A stretch of 64,000 nucleotides of DNA, from the NCBI GenBank assembly GCA_015680685.1, contig MNCI01007769.1, forward strand, positions 168,831 to 232,830, written 5' to 3'. Source of the DNA: Gnetum montanum. Taxonomy: Eukaryota > Streptophyta > Gnetopsida > Gnetales > Gnetaceae. Every line of letters begins with the position of its first letter. Within the stretch, counting starts at the first letter, position 1. Below the pieces are notes generated by a model that made no database searches, was not told where the DNA came from, and saw only the letters and a program-made list of their open reading frames with translations. The position numbers and the translations under genes were made by a program. Shown in pieces: positions 21,370 to 34,545 of this stretch.

Positions 21370-23905
21370 ACAACGTTGGGCCCTATTGGTAACTATCGGT
21401 AACTATGCTAGCCCAACATAGTTCTACCTTCCTCTAGCATAGTCCACATTCAAGGGTAGTTTTTGAGGCTTGGCATGGTCACCTTTGACCTCCTAAGATC
21501 TTAAACATCCAATGTAGGGGTAGGTATTGAGAATTAATAAGTATTGGCACTATTTTGATGTCTTAGAAGGTGGAAAATATTGTTTCCAGAGGTGACTACT
21601 TTGGGCTAATAGGCCTTAGCATAGTCACAAAGAATGAATGAGTTTATGAGGTTTACAAGGCTAAAATGAGGTGGAATTAGAGTTCATTCACATAGTGTAA
21701 AGTTTTGGTCATTCTAGGTTAATTTTGAACTATTATGAGCTATTTACTATTGATTTTTGTTGCTACCATTTTTCTCTCCATTGGGACTACACTGGTCCAA
21801 CATAGCCACCAGTTTCCTTAGTGTGTTCATGAGTGGAAAATGGATTTTGGTGAGCCTTGGGGCATGATTAACCATCGTAATGGGCTTTTTGGATCACTAG
21901 TGTTGTTGGTTAGGGTTTTGGTATCGATATTGTCAATTTCATGCTTGTTTGGATCTTCGATTGTCGAACACCTTGGGAATATATTGGGCATGTAGTTCCT
22001 AGTGTAGTAAAGGTTATAGATGGGGAAAATTTGAAAAAGAATGAATCTTGGCTGTTTTTTTCAAGGTTCCAAGGTTTTGACATGCTCCAACAAGGTTACG
22101 GATCTTTTTGGGTGTTGATATGAATAGTTTTGAAGTTGTTTTGGCTACCCTTAGGTGGATACACTCGGCTTGGATAGGGATTATGCTTTTCTAACATAGT
22201 TTCAATCTTCTATCAACATAGTAAGTTTGGAAAAAATTGGAACAATTCAATTTTACCACCAAAGTAAAATCCAATGGACTCTAGGACTTCAAAAACTAAA
22301 CCATGAATTGCTTTCATCAACTTTTAGAGAAGTCTAGAAGGACTATGCTATGCTTGATTAGAGAGTACACTAGCCTAATGTAGTCCCAACTTTCTCTAGT
22401 GTAGTCTCAAACTTCTTGGTCAAACATAATGAAAAAATATGGGTTCCATGCCTAGATGGGCTCCAATGGTGGACTAGACTTCATCAAAAGTGGATTTTAT
22501 GTCCTTTTCATCAATATTAAGTAGTTTTGTATGGACTATGCTAGCCTAGCATAGTCCTACTTCCTCCTTATTGTAGTCATTATTTGATAGTCTAAAAATG
22601 ATGATTTTTTTGAATTCGAAGGTATGATGATCCTAGTGTACCTCAACAAGGTCTTGTAATTAAAAGAGGTGGTTTCCTAGTTACCTTTGATCTAGTTTAG
22701 AGTTCATGATGTGGACTATGCTAGCCCAGTGTAGTTCCATCTTTCTATTAGTGTAGTCTAGGCTTGGTATGGCTAATAAAAATTTCCATGATTAATAGAG
22801 GTTTCTAACAAGCTTCTTGGATTTTTTTAGCTTGGTATTAGTGAACTTTGATAATTTTTGGATAATTTTGGTTAGCTTTTTATGGACTACTCTTGGCTTG
22901 GAGAGGGACTATGTTGGCCTAATGTAGTTCCAACCTTGCTTTACTGTAGTCAACATGGTGATGATGAAAAATAGTGAAAAATGAATGTTTCGAAGTCACA
23001 TAAGCTTGGAAAAGGCTTTTAGAGCTTTTCAATAGTAGTTTTATGCATTTTTGACAAGTTTTATCAAATTTTGGAGGACTATGGTAGGCTTAGGCAAGGA
23101 CTACATTGTCCCATTATAGTCCTCATCTCCCTCGAGCATGGTCAAAGTTTAGAAGGCTAATAATGATGATAAAAATGAAAAATTTATTGTCTAGTAATCT
23201 CAAGTAGCATTTTAGGATTTTGGGAGGTCAACATACATGATTTTTTATGTCTTTTATCAAATTCTGGTGGACTATGCTAGGCCTTAGCCTAGGACTACAT
23301 TGGCCTAGCATAGTCCTCCTCTTCCCCTTAGTGTAGTCCAAGTGATGGATGCTAAAACTATGAAGGAAACTATGTTTCATGGTCATACAAGCATAAACTA
23401 GGGCTTCAAGATTTATTAAATTCAAGTTGCATTAGTTTTTGGTATGTTTTAGTAATTTTGGGTGGACTACCTTGGGCTTTGAGTAGGGACTATGCTGGTT
23501 CAACATAGTTCAAAATTATCATCAAGCAAATTCTAGGTTAAGGTTGTCAAAAATGGTCAACAACTACAAGTTTCAAAGTCCAATAGGATTAGATAAAGTT
23601 TCATGGTTTACCAAAGGTCATTTTGAGGTTGTACATGTCACTCTTGTTGATTTTGGGTAGACTATGCTAGGCACCTATTGGGACTATGCTAACCAAGTGT
23701 AGTCCTCTTAGTTTATAGTGTACAAATTTGTGGATTTTCTTTGGGTTTTTTGGTCCATAAATTGGTAATTTGAGGTCACTAAGGGTTTTAGAGAGGTGTG
23801 GAGACTCCTAGAGGTATTTTTAGAGGTGTGTGATGGTCCAGATGTTATCCTTGATCCTTAAATCATAGGACTATGCATACCTAGTGTAGTCCCTATGTTT
23901 GCCTA
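21370..23905. repeat. About 190-bp diverged tandem array with GGACTATGCTAGCC cores
   Basis: Blocks like GGACTATGCTAGCCTAGC followed by ATAGTCC and, 20-40 bp later, a TAGTGTAGTC block recur near 21376, 21588, 21780, 22150, 22338, 22522, 22712, 22882, 23073, 23265, 23461, 23648 and 23867. Most steps are 170-196 bp. The units are strongly diverged and the cores partly self-complementary. The array sits directly upstream of the element 3 cargo gene and has no counterpart in element 1 or 4. No coding region is seen. Confidence 0.75.
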
Positions 23906-24363
23906 AGGTAGTAATGGGGAAGAGGAGAAAAGTGGCATCATTTACTAAATTTGTCCATGTCTCAATTTTGTTGAGAGCTATGACTAGTAATATGGTGTGG
24001 GTATTTGGGGTTGATTGGAGGCTAGATGGGATGGATGGAATGGAATGGAATGGAACTGGTAGTTGTCCTTAACCTTCCATGGATTCTATCTTCATCATAT
24101 TCTAGCTTGGAACTCCAAAAATCGTAATGTAGTCATGGTATTTTTTGTCTTTTGATGATCTTTGAGTAGGGCCCACTCATAATTAGCAAGCTTTTTGTGC
24201 CAAAATCTCCACATAACCTAATGTAGTCATTGGTTTCTAATTTCATCTCCAAGAAAAGTGGAGTTGAAAAGGGAAACTCCAATTTGGACATCTAGTTTTA
24301 AGTGGGTTTAAGTTGTAAACACTTGGAAAAAATCATTGTTTTTTCACACTTGTTACTACTACA

Positions 24364-24370
24364 TATAAGT
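24364..24370 (+). promoter_or_regulatory. Candidate TATA box of the cargo gene (element 3)
   Basis: ACATATAAGTG lies about 156 bp before the ATG at 24520, as in the other cargo copies. Confidence 0.4.
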
Positions 24371-26931
24371 GAAGAGATCTGTTTTTGTCACTACTATCCA
24401 TTATCTAGCTTAGTGTAGTTTTAGTTGCTTGTGATACTATTACCAGTGTAGTCACTAGCACACTAAAACTACTAAGAACTAGAGATCTTCTATGTTTTGG
24501 AGCACCAGTCTTCCACACCATGGTGAATAAGAAGACTCCCACTAGGAACCCTACGTTGGAAGATGTGGACATCACTACCTAGAGCCTAGCACATCTACCT
24601 CATTTTAGGATTAGAGAAGGCTTAGCCATCATCTTTCCAAGGTACACATTCTTACAAGATCTTCTAGTCTATTTCATGTATTTTATTTTTGGGTTTGATT
24701 TTGTTCTTTAGATCTAGGATTATGTATTCATAATTTTGAGATTCTATAAAAATTACACCATAGATTTGGGACATGTTCATTTGTTTTTAGTGCTACTTGG
24801 ACTTTGCATTTTGGTTACATTGAAGTTTAAATGTTGTTCCCACAATTTGAAGAAAGCAATGCTACTTTAGGATTTTTCTCTAAAAAATGGCTAGTTTTTT
24901 TAATTTTATAATGCTAAAAGGTTATTTTCTATAGGTTTTTGATCAAAAAAATTTTTAAACTACTCAATTTTTCCTAATTTATAATTTTCTATGGTTTTTT
25001 TCATTAGGCTATGTCAAGTGGGTTTTCTATCCTATAGCTATTTTTTGTCTAAGTTCTGTAATTTTTCTATGCTAAAAAATTGTGAAATTTTGAATTTTAT
25101 TATATATGATTTTAATTTATGGTTCAATAATTCAAAAGAATCTTAAATCATTGAATTCTGATAAATGATTTGCCTTGTATGATCATTTTTGTTGGCTTGC
25201 ATGAAAATGGTTTTTGGCATGACAACCATGATTAGGTCACTTTGGTAATTTTTTTAGAAAATATGGTTAGGAATTTTTTATGGTCATTTCTATTTGCACA
25301 CAAAATTGTGGTTATAAGGCTATTATGCATTTACCCTTGTGAAGATGGGCAACATTGAGATTGTAAAAATATTTTTCTCTTCAATATCCCATGGTCTTGG
25401 GGATATTTTGGGATTTTGAAAAAGGGTTGGAAGTGTTTTGGTTCAAAATAAAAGAAATTTCATATTTTTTTAGGTGTTTTCCTATAGCTATTTTAGTATA
25501 AAGTGTGTATTTTGGGTTGAATCTTGGTTGTAAACTTAGGTTCTATTTTGGATTATTTTTGTAGGTGTGGATTCTAACATGGAAGTTGAGAATTAAGTAC
25601 TATACTATTACTTTTACATTTTTAAATTTTTATTCCTAAACTATTAATTCCATGTTTTTAATTATGATCCATTATTATCACGATTTTAGTTTGAACTATC
25701 ATCATTGATATTTTATATAAGTGTTGTTTATTACATTGCATGGCTATAAGGCTAAAATAGTTAGTGTAATACATGTAATGTATTTTTTTATTATTTTCAT
25801 GTATTTTACTATACTTTTGCTTTCTTTCTATTATTACAATGGTTGTGGTTGGATGTTACAGGGCCTTCTTGAAGCTTATTTTGGTGTCCATAAAGATGGT
25901 GGGGCTTTTATTTTGAATCCACCTCCCCACGCCTAACTCTGCAATCCCAAATATGAAGTGGAATCACCATAAGATATGGTTTATTCTAGGAGCCAAAGAA
26001 TTCCTTACCTATCTTCCATAGAACATCAATGTGATGGTGTGTTCACACTTGATATTCCAAAGATGTAACAATGATCATAGAGACAATCTTGCCTAGGTCT
26101 TCTAGCTTAATTGTCAAGTCCATAATGGATGAACTTGATGCTTCTATAGAGGGAGAGAGCAATGATGGTACTACCACTTTGGATTCTCATAAATCATCAA
26201 ATATTTCGGAGATGCCTAAAGTTAGTTAGTATAACATGGACAATACTTTGATTATTGGCCATCATGCTCATACATTTTTCCAAAATCCTCCAACCATTGT
26301 TTATCACATAGAGGGGTAAATAAGGTTGTCTTTGGCTTATGGTTATTTTCAATCATTGTGTACTTAAGGTATGATAATTTTTCATTTTTTCACTTGCCTA
26401 TAGGTTTAGGATGGATGAGGAAGGCTTAATCAAAGGTGACAACCTCCTACTCCTAGCCCACACAAATTTATAGGTGTTTATGAAAATCCCAAACATGAGT
26501 CTTGAAGTATTGGAACAAATGAAGTATGACATTGAAGATAGCATAGAATTCCTCCCTAAGGCTTATACGTGATGTCTAGGAAATGGGATGAGAGATAGTT
26601 GGTGGGCCAACTCATCTCTTAATGACTTAGGAGTAAACCCATCCCCTAGAGCTCCTCAGATGCCTACATAAAATAAGAAAAGTGAGTGTTTTTATCTATT
26701 TATTTTTGGTTATTTGTATACTACCATTTCTTTAGTTGCTTTCATTTTGCTTGTTTAAGTAGTTGTATCAATTTTGTCTTAACTTAGTTGTATTTTTTGT
26801 AACTTGTTTTACATGATGAACCTATGCTAAAGCTAATGGGTTATCCTTGGTTATGTTGTAAAGGACATTCCATTAGCTGAAGTTATGATTATCACTTCAA
26901 GACATGCTAAGGAGAACTTGATTCTCAAGTT

Positions 26932-27500
26932 NNNNNNNNNNNNNNNNNNNNNNNNNNNNNNNNNNNNNNNNNNNNNNNNNNNNNNNNNNNNNNNNNNNNN
27001 NNNNNNNNNNNNNNNNNNNNNNNNNNNNNNNNNNNNNNNNNNNNNNNNNNNNNNNNNNNNNNNNNNNNNNNNNNNNNNNNNNNNNNNNNNNNNNNNNNNN
27101 NNNNNNNNNNNNNNNNNNNNNNNNNNNNNNNNNNNNNNNNNNNNNNNNNNNNNNNNNNNNNNNNNNNNNNNNNNNNNNNNNNNNNNNNNNNNNNNNNNNN
27201 NNNNNNNNNNNNNNNNNNNNNNNNNNNNNNNNNNNNNNNNNNNNNNNNNNNNNNNNNNNNNNNNNNNNNNNNNNNNNNNNNNNNNNNNNNNNNNNNNNNN
27301 NNNNNNNNNNNNNNNNNNNNNNNNNNNNNNNNNNNNNNNNNNNNNNNNNNNNNNNNNNNNNNNNNNNNNNNNNNNNNNNNNNNNNNNNNNNNNNNNNNNN
27401 NNNNNNNNNNNNNNNNNNNNNNNNNNNNNNNNNNNNNNNNNNNNNNNNNNNNNNNNNNNNNNNNNNNNNNNNNNNNNNNNNNNNNNNNNNNNNNNNNNNN
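26932..27500. other. Assembly gap (569 N) inside a cargo exon
   Basis: All bases are N. By homology the gap hides most of the exon that in element 4 runs 63280 to about 63906. Long open frames across it are artefacts. Confidence 0.99.
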
Positions 27501-28632
27501 CCTTCCAAAAGTAACTAATTATCAAGCTTCAAGAGGTGTAGCAAAAATTTAGAGGTACATTCTTGATAATTTATTTTTTATCTTTTTAATTTATTTTTTC
27601 ATCATTCATGGTTTTAAGTTGGTGTATTTGAATGATGGTCTTGAAAAATGTGTTAAGTTACTTTATGTTTCATGGTTGGTACCTTTGTAGGTAAGCAACA
27701 AGAACATGAGGCCCTTGTAGCAATAGAAGCAACTACAAAAGAGCAAATGCATAAAGAGAAGGAGAGGAAGCAATGTTTGGAAGATGAAATACTAAGGCAT
27801 TATGATGATGAAGTGTTATAGTAGGAAGAAGATGAAGTTTTATCCCTTCCCCCCATGGGTCACTTTCATGCCTTCCTAGAGGATCCATAAATGGATGAAC
27901 TTCCAATTGTTATATTAAAGGACCTCGTAGGTATTTATCATTTTCCTTGGTATTCAATGTTTTACATGTTATCTTTCACTATTTTATGCTTGTCTTTGGC
28001 TATAATTATTGAATACTTTCTCCACTTGTTGTAGCCTAAGAGCCATAGTAGAAGCTTCCACTTGTACCTTTCTCATGCAACCATGGGTGAATACCCTCAA
28101 TGAGCATGAATTCATGTGGTGTGTAGTTGAGGACATGATCAATTGGTTGTAGTAGATAGCTCCTAATATTAGTAAGAATCCTAATCCACTTTCCCTTTAT
28201 TTCTTTTATGTTTGGTTTTCATATGATTTTCTATGGTTATGAAGTTTACATTATTAACTTGTTTAACTTGCTAGATTTTTTTTATATTGGTTATAGTGCC
28301 TAACTTAAGATGGAATCCTAATAAGCTAGTTTAGGTTGTCGCATTACCTCCCTTACCTCCCAAGATGAAGAATCTTCCATGAAAGCTATATGAGGGTGCA
28401 CTAGGTATGCACTATCATGTGCTAATTCTTTGTAGGAATGTAGACACTCTAATGAGTTCCTATGGAAACAACTTGTAGCACTAAGAAAGGATAATCAAAA
28501 GCTAATAGAGGATGTGTAAGAGCTCAAAGATTGTAAGAACTTCATAGAAATCCAAGTGCACAACAAAGGCTCCTTGCATATCAAGAAGATAACTTGGGCT
28601 CATTATTGGAATGTGATCTAAAGTAAGGTTGC

Positions 28633-29427
28633 TGATGGGACACGATATCGCATGGGCCACGATATCATCTACACAATATCGCAGTGCACCGTCAAATATA
28701 TAAATAAGAGGTGGCTCTCCCTTGTTTCTGATTCTAGGCCTAGACTGTAGTGAAACTCTAGTAGTTTTACCTCTCCAAAGATAGAATAATTTCCATGTGC
28801 TTGCAATAGGAGCTCCAAAGTGAACGGATATTTATTCATGCAAATATTGTACTTGAATACAAGTTTGTGTACGACAATAAAGAAGAAATTCTTGGTTAAA
28901 CCTTGCAATTCATGGAATAGGCTAAATAGGATTTTAATTATTATTATTTATTATTTATCATTTAAATACTTTATTAGTTAATTAAATATCTCTCAACTCT
29001 TCTATCTTAGTTAAGTGCATTTAGTACGACCACTTCGAGAACGTGTGTTATGCTTGGTGATCCCAGAAACGACTAGCGTTTGGTAACCAAGGTTGCATTG
29101 GTTCAGGGTGTGAATGGTAAGTGGGAATGGATACTGATGCTAGGTTAATTAAGGATTATTTAGTTAGTTAAATTTAGTTAATTAGTCTCTTCACCCTTCA
29201 CCACATTAGCATAGGAGATAAAACAGAAAGGACATAAAAATCATATACCTCAGACTTACTTAACCATACAACCATGACAAATATAAGTAAGTCTAGGAAG
29301 ACAATGAATGATTAACCTTAATTGTTGCATGAGACGTGTAGGCACTTAGTCTATGGATTTCGACCAGATCACGCGTGTAATGCTTGTATTCTTAAGGTTG
29401 AGTGTAGGGGTACCTCGCCGCGCATCA
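28633..29427 (+). repeat. 5' LTR of the Athila element (795 bp)
   Basis: TG...CA ends. It aligns with the 3' LTR but lacks about 80 bp of GATATCGC-rich repeats near its start. TATATAAATAAG near 28697 is the likely TATA box. Confidence 0.92.
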
Positions 29428-29428
29428 T

Positions 29429-29447
29429 TGGTAGCATTGCCAGGGAC
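29429..29447 (+). other. PBS of the Athila element (tRNA-Asp type, decayed)
   Basis: TGGTAGCATTGCCAGGGAC starts one base after the LTR. It is a decayed form of TGGCGCCGTTGCCGGGGA, the site usual for plant Athila elements. Confidence 0.75.
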
Positions 29448-29570
29448 TAAGTGTTTGTGCGCAAAGTAGAACATAGGAAATTATCCACATTGTTGGGAGC
29501 CTAAAAGAACCCTTAGGGTTAATTAAATGAAAAATTATATAATGGTTAATTAGCACACTAAATAAATAAC

Positions 29571-31577
29571 AATGTCTTCTTCTTCAAACAAAAGCACTTC
29601 ACCACCTAGGGATCATACAAGAAACAGTCGACAATCTAAAACACATAACCAAAATCTGCCAGTCCCTCAATAGTATCAGGTGGTATATACTCATCCTAAT
29701 GAGTATCTACCTGATTTTACTTTTATCCTCCATCAAGATGAACAACTGTGCTAGAGAAACTTGCAAGGTAACATAGTATTACCTCCAGATCGGGCAGTCC
29801 TTGACATGCTTCTCTGTGCTCTACCACAGATAGGTGTGACACAGCTATACACTAAATACATTATAGGTGATTTTGACACAAGGGATTACCATCCCACAAC
29901 TACACAATGTCTAAGGGACTCGAGGTAGGAGAGCCACCATACATTGTTGAAGGGCAAAGGGGTTTTTCACGTCCTAAGTGAAATTGGAGATGGTGAACCA
30001 CTTATAATGGGTTCTCCATCAAATGATGTTCCCCCTCCTAATGATAGTGAGGAGGTGGGGTATCAAAACCTATGATCCACAATACACAACCCTAGTTCTG
30101 ATGCTCGTGAATGCCAACTATTCACTAAGGGAACAAAAACACATGACAAGGACGAGCATTCTGATCATCATCGTGATCAGGGCCATAGCCACAGAAGAGA
30201 AGGTAGGAGACATCACCATGGAAATGGCTCTCTTTCTTCTTCCCCTTCATCACATCATTCATCCTCTCCTTCCACATTAGGGCATAGTCATAAAGAGCAT
30301 AACGGTGAGGATAAAGGTAAGAGAGGCGAGAGAGAGGATGAGGGTAGTCTAGAGAGTCTAGGCATGAGAGAAGGAAAAGTAGGGAACAACATAGACATCA
30401 TAGACATCATGAGAGAGGTGATCATGATGAACCCATACTTTCCATCACAGAGGTAGTGAGAATAAGAACAAGGCATCAAAAATATAGTGAGACCAAGAGA
30501 CTAGATATGAACAATATCCCACGCTTTGAAGGGGGATATAATGCTGATCTACAAAATCATTTATAGGCATTCCACGATGCCTACGCCTTGCAGAACATAG
30601 AAAATGAGTGGAAAAAATTAAAGTTATTTCCTAGGATACTCATAAAGGAAGCAGAGAGTTGGTACTAGTCCTTAGAACTAGAAACCATTAGGAGGTGGTG
30701 TACAATGTTAGAACTCTTTAATGATAAATATCAAACATAATCCAGAGTGTCTCACTTGCGTAAGAAGATCCAAGGATGGAAGCAGGGTAATCATGAACCC
30801 TTAGATGCTACCATGGGCTACTACTATGCATTGCTACATCATTGCTTGGGCCATAGTTATGCACAATGGGATCAACTACGCCACATCATAGATGGGCTAA
30901 GGTACGAAACTAGGAGAACCCTTGGGACTTGTGCCCAAGGGAGATTATCAAAACTTAGATCCCATGAAGTTTATCAATTGTTGGAGCAAGTAGCTAAAGA
31001 AGAAGATGAGCCACAAGAAAGAGAAAGCGTGGAAGAATATAACTACGATCCTTCCCTCCGGAAGAGGGGAGTGAGATTTTGCAATGAAGAGGATGAGTCA
31101 CGACTCGAAGAGTTGGTGAATAGAAAAATCTTACCGCTTCAAAAGCTAACAACGGAAGTATCAGGTAAGGTAGATGAAATATGGAGCTCCTTACATAGTA
31201 AAATTGAAACTTTCCTAAAGATTGTAGAGAAATCTAAGGAGGAACGATGTAGTAACAAGGGCAAGAAAAAGCGGAGAGATTCAGGTCGTGCACATGAAAA
31301 GGGTAAGGGAAAAATGAATATCTCCAATAAGTTTGTAGATTTAGATATAGAAAATGACGGTGGATGTGAGATCTACCAATATGACCATCGTAAGGGATGT
31401 TGCCCAATCATCTCACATCTACAAGAGTCTGGGGTGTATGCACTCAACCCGAGACTTAACAGACGGCAGACACCTCAAAGGTTACCTTATCCCCAAGGTA
31501 ACCCAAGGCAGTTCCACCAACCATTAACATATTATCCAAGTGGAATGCCAACACAACCTATCAAGAAACACCAGTAG
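29571..31577 (+). pseudogene. gag: gag of the Athila element, decayed
   Basis: The ATG at 29571 begins MSSSSNKSTSPPRDHTRNSR. A His/Glu/Lys/Ser-rich stretch follows (about 30100-30480). The gag core begins with DMNNIPRFEGGYNADLQNH (about 30510) and continues through ESWY, MLELFNDKYQT and the long intact frame 30747-31577 (VSHLRKKIQGWKQGNHEPLD, LHHCLGHSYAQWDQ). A basic segment (KGKKKRRDSGRAHEKGKGK, about 31260-31310) and a Cys/His cluster CEIYQYDHRKGCC (about 31370) suggest a decayed nucleocapsid part. Stops occur at 29672 and later. Confidence 0.8.
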
Positions 31578-32039
31578 TGACAACACCCACAATCATGGGG
31601 GATGCCACAGCCTAGGCAACAATACCCTTGCCGGCAACCAGATCCATATGGCTATTACATGGAACAACTAGTTTCTCCAAGTGACTCCATGGGTCATAAA
31701 ACTCCACAACATCACTACCTAGTTTGGGAATATTATTATATTCCCTCTCCCAGAAGGGACACTCCACATGTATACCATCCTCCAAATCCATCTGCACCTC
31801 TCACGTCGGTAGCTCGACCACCAACTGCTCCAATAATGCCAAGGGTATTTCCCACTGTACCACAACAACCCAATGTCAAGAGGGATTCCAATCCTCAATT
31901 CTCAATTGCTCTTGACAATCTTATGCTGAAAAGACCTTTCTTCAGAACCAAAAATCCAACTAAGTCCTCACCCTCACAAGTGGTTAAACATCTAAACACC
32001 GCCATACCAAATAAAGTTTTAGGATCCCCTTCAAACTAA
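31578..32039 (+). pseudogene. Pro-rich gag-protease linker of the Athila element
   Basis: An open frame of 145 residues at 31602-32039 is rich in Pro, Gln and Tyr and has no catalytic motif. It joins gag to protease, as in other Athila polyproteins. One TAG separates it from the gag frame. Confidence 0.55.
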
Positions 32040-32089
32040 AAATCCTGCGCAATGCACATGGTTATGTTCACACATACCGTTACCGACTG

Positions 32090-32490
32090 GATTAAGGTAA
32101 GCCACCTTCCCAAGAAATTATTTGATCTTGGGAGCCACCTAATTTATCTTTAGGTCACTAGGACTAAACCTCATAAGGCTCTTCTTGACTCAGGCTCTAG
32201 AGTAAACTTAATCTCACAAGAATTGTATAAAACCTGGAACCTGCCTCCACTCAAGAAGAGAAATATTTACTTAGAGCTGGCTAACTAGTCCATCACTATT
32301 CCTTTCGAATAGGTTGAGGACATTGTTACCACCATGGGTGATTGGTCATACCCAGCTGATTTCCTAGTGATCCAAATAAACAATGACAAAGGGGATTTCC
32401 CAATAATAATGGGAAGGGCATGGCTAAGTACAATAGATGCATGCCTTGGAATCCATAATTGTTCCCTAGAAATATCCAAGAAAAATACTT
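32090..32490 (+). pseudogene. Aspartic protease of the Athila element, decayed
   Basis: KALLDSGSRVNLISQELY (about 32170-32225) is the canonical D-S-G active site with its usual following residues. FPIIMGRAWLSTIDA (about 32398-32440) is the C-terminal motif. A TAG between them breaks the frame. Confidence 0.8.
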
Positions 32491-32669
32491 TTGGAAATAT
32501 TGAGAGGAAGAGAGTTCCATGCATCGCATATAGTGACACAAGGTGCCATTGTGTGAAGAAATCATGGGTGATGCAAAGTTTAACATTTCCTGCATGCAAT
32601 TGGTGTGCACAAGATATTGACATACAAAATTTCCTATATGTAGCATCCACACAACAAGAAAACACCTAG

Positions 32670-33720
32670 TGGATAATGGCTAATCAAGAGAGCAACTCAA
32701 TAACATGCATGGCACTAACTGAGGGGATAACTAGTGCTTACATTGAAAGCACAAACGTACTAGAGCAAGTTTGTTGCCAACTTCCAGCCCTTAACTTTAA
32801 AAATATTGATTGGAGGAAGTTGGAGATTCCTAAGGAATTTATACAAGAGCCCCTAGACCTAAAAAAATTGCCCACCGGTTTGGAATACATGATCCTTGAA
32901 AATGGAAAACCAGTAATTATCAACATAAAACTTGTCCGAAAGAAAAAAGAAAGCCTATAAAAAGTAATTAATAAATGGTTAAAAGGCTTCACCTGTTCAT
33001 ATCCCAAGCTAACTAGAATAGACCCTAGGATATGCCAGCATAGGATTTACACGGACCCCTCCATGAAGCCTTGAAAGCAACCATAGAGGCAATTGAACCT
33101 GAAATTGAAACAAGTAGTAAAAGAAGAGATAGAATAGCTCCTCAGGGCTAGGTTCATATATCCCATTGCTAATAGTGAATGGGTTAGTCCTCTAATAATC
33201 ATGCCTAAGAAGGGAGGCAAATGGAGGGTATGTATAGATTTTAGGCTACTAAACATGGAAACATTCAAAGATCATTTTCTGTTGCAATTCGTTGACCAAG
33301 CCTTGGACACTATGGCGGGGCATCGCTATTATAGTTTTCTAGATGGGTATAGTGGATATAATAAAATACGAATAGCATTGGAAGATGAAGCCAAAACAAC
33401 TTTCACCAGTCCCTGGGGAACATTCACATATAAGAAAATGCCATTTGGCTTGTACAATGCCCCCGCCACATTCCAACGTTTAGTCCTAAGCATATTTCAA
33501 CAACAAATAGGAAACAGAGTGGAAGTATTTATGGATGACTTCTCCACTTATGGGACAAGATTTGATCAAGTCCTAGACCGGTTAGAGAAAGTGTTGAAAT
33601 GATGTGTTGAGAACAATCTAAAGTTCAACTGGAAAAAAAGCCATTTAATGGTTCAAGAGGATGTAGTGCTGGGACATAATATTTCGCAATCAGGAATAGA
33701 GGTAGACTCGTAAAAAGTTA
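32670..33720 (+). pseudogene. Reverse transcriptase of the Athila element, decayed
   Basis: The frame 32676-32960 is the linker before RT. After a broken stretch, 33201-33602 reads MPKKGGKWRVCIDFRLLN, HRYYSFLDGYSGYNKIRIA, MPFGLYNAPATFQR and VEVFMDDFSTYG. FMDD is the catalytic motif in the F-x-D-D form usual for Athila. After one TGA the thumb continues with NNLKFNWKKSHLMVQ and ISQSGIEVDS. Confidence 0.9.
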
Positions 33721-33779
33721 AGGTTATCCATGGAATCACTCGATAATCAGAGATGGTGAAAGACATTTGATCATTCTTT

Positions 33780-34545
33780 GGACACACTGGCTACTATAGG
33801 AGATTCATTGGTAGAATTAATGAAGAAGGATGCACCCTTCGAATTAACCAGGGAATGTGAACGAGCATTCCAAACTCTAAAACAAAGACTTGTGGAAACC
33901 CCTATTCTACAAGCCCTCAACTAGTCTAGAGTATTTCATATAATAATCGATGCATCTAAGTATGCCTTAGGATCCATACTAACACAGTTAGATGAACAAA
34001 AACGCCCTTATTACATCCACTGTGTGAGTAAGAGTATTTCTGGTGCACAACTCAACTACACAACTACCGAAAAGGAATTAATGGTTGTAGTGTTTGCACT
34101 CGACAAATTTAGGCACTATGTGTTGGGCTACAAGGTGTACATTCATACAGATCATAGTGAAATTCAGTTCCTTATGAACAAGCCAATGGTTAGCCCTCGT
34201 ATTATACGTTGGTTCATAATCTATCAAGAGTTCGATTTAACAATAATAGATCGAAAGGGCATCGAGAACGTAGTTGCTGATCATTTATCTCAATTACGTT
34301 GGGATAAAAAAGAGGATGAATATGCCATATCTGATCATTTTCCTAACAAAACCCTTTGTGTCGGTGTAGTGAGTAACCAACCCATGGAAACAAATTGGTA
34401 TACTAGCATTCTTACTTATCTCCTTTTCCATCAAACACCACAGGGGTTGGATTTTAGAAAGAAGCAACGGTTTCTTCACCAAACCAAATACTTCATGGAA
34501 ATCAAAGGACAAATCTATAAATTCTATCCTAATGGCTTGGTTTAA
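33780..34545 (+). pseudogene. RNase H of the Athila element, decayed
   Basis: FHIIIDASKYALGSILTQ (first Asp), TTTEKELMVVVFALDKFRHY (Glu), VYIHTDHSEIQFLM (second Asp) and VVADHLSQL (third Asp) are all visible. The frame 34024-34545 is open for 173 codons. The upstream part needs a frameshift near 33830. Confidence 0.88.

Noticed and set aside
26851-27525. Open frames of 200+ codons on both strands
   Set aside because: They consist of N bases in the assembly gap.
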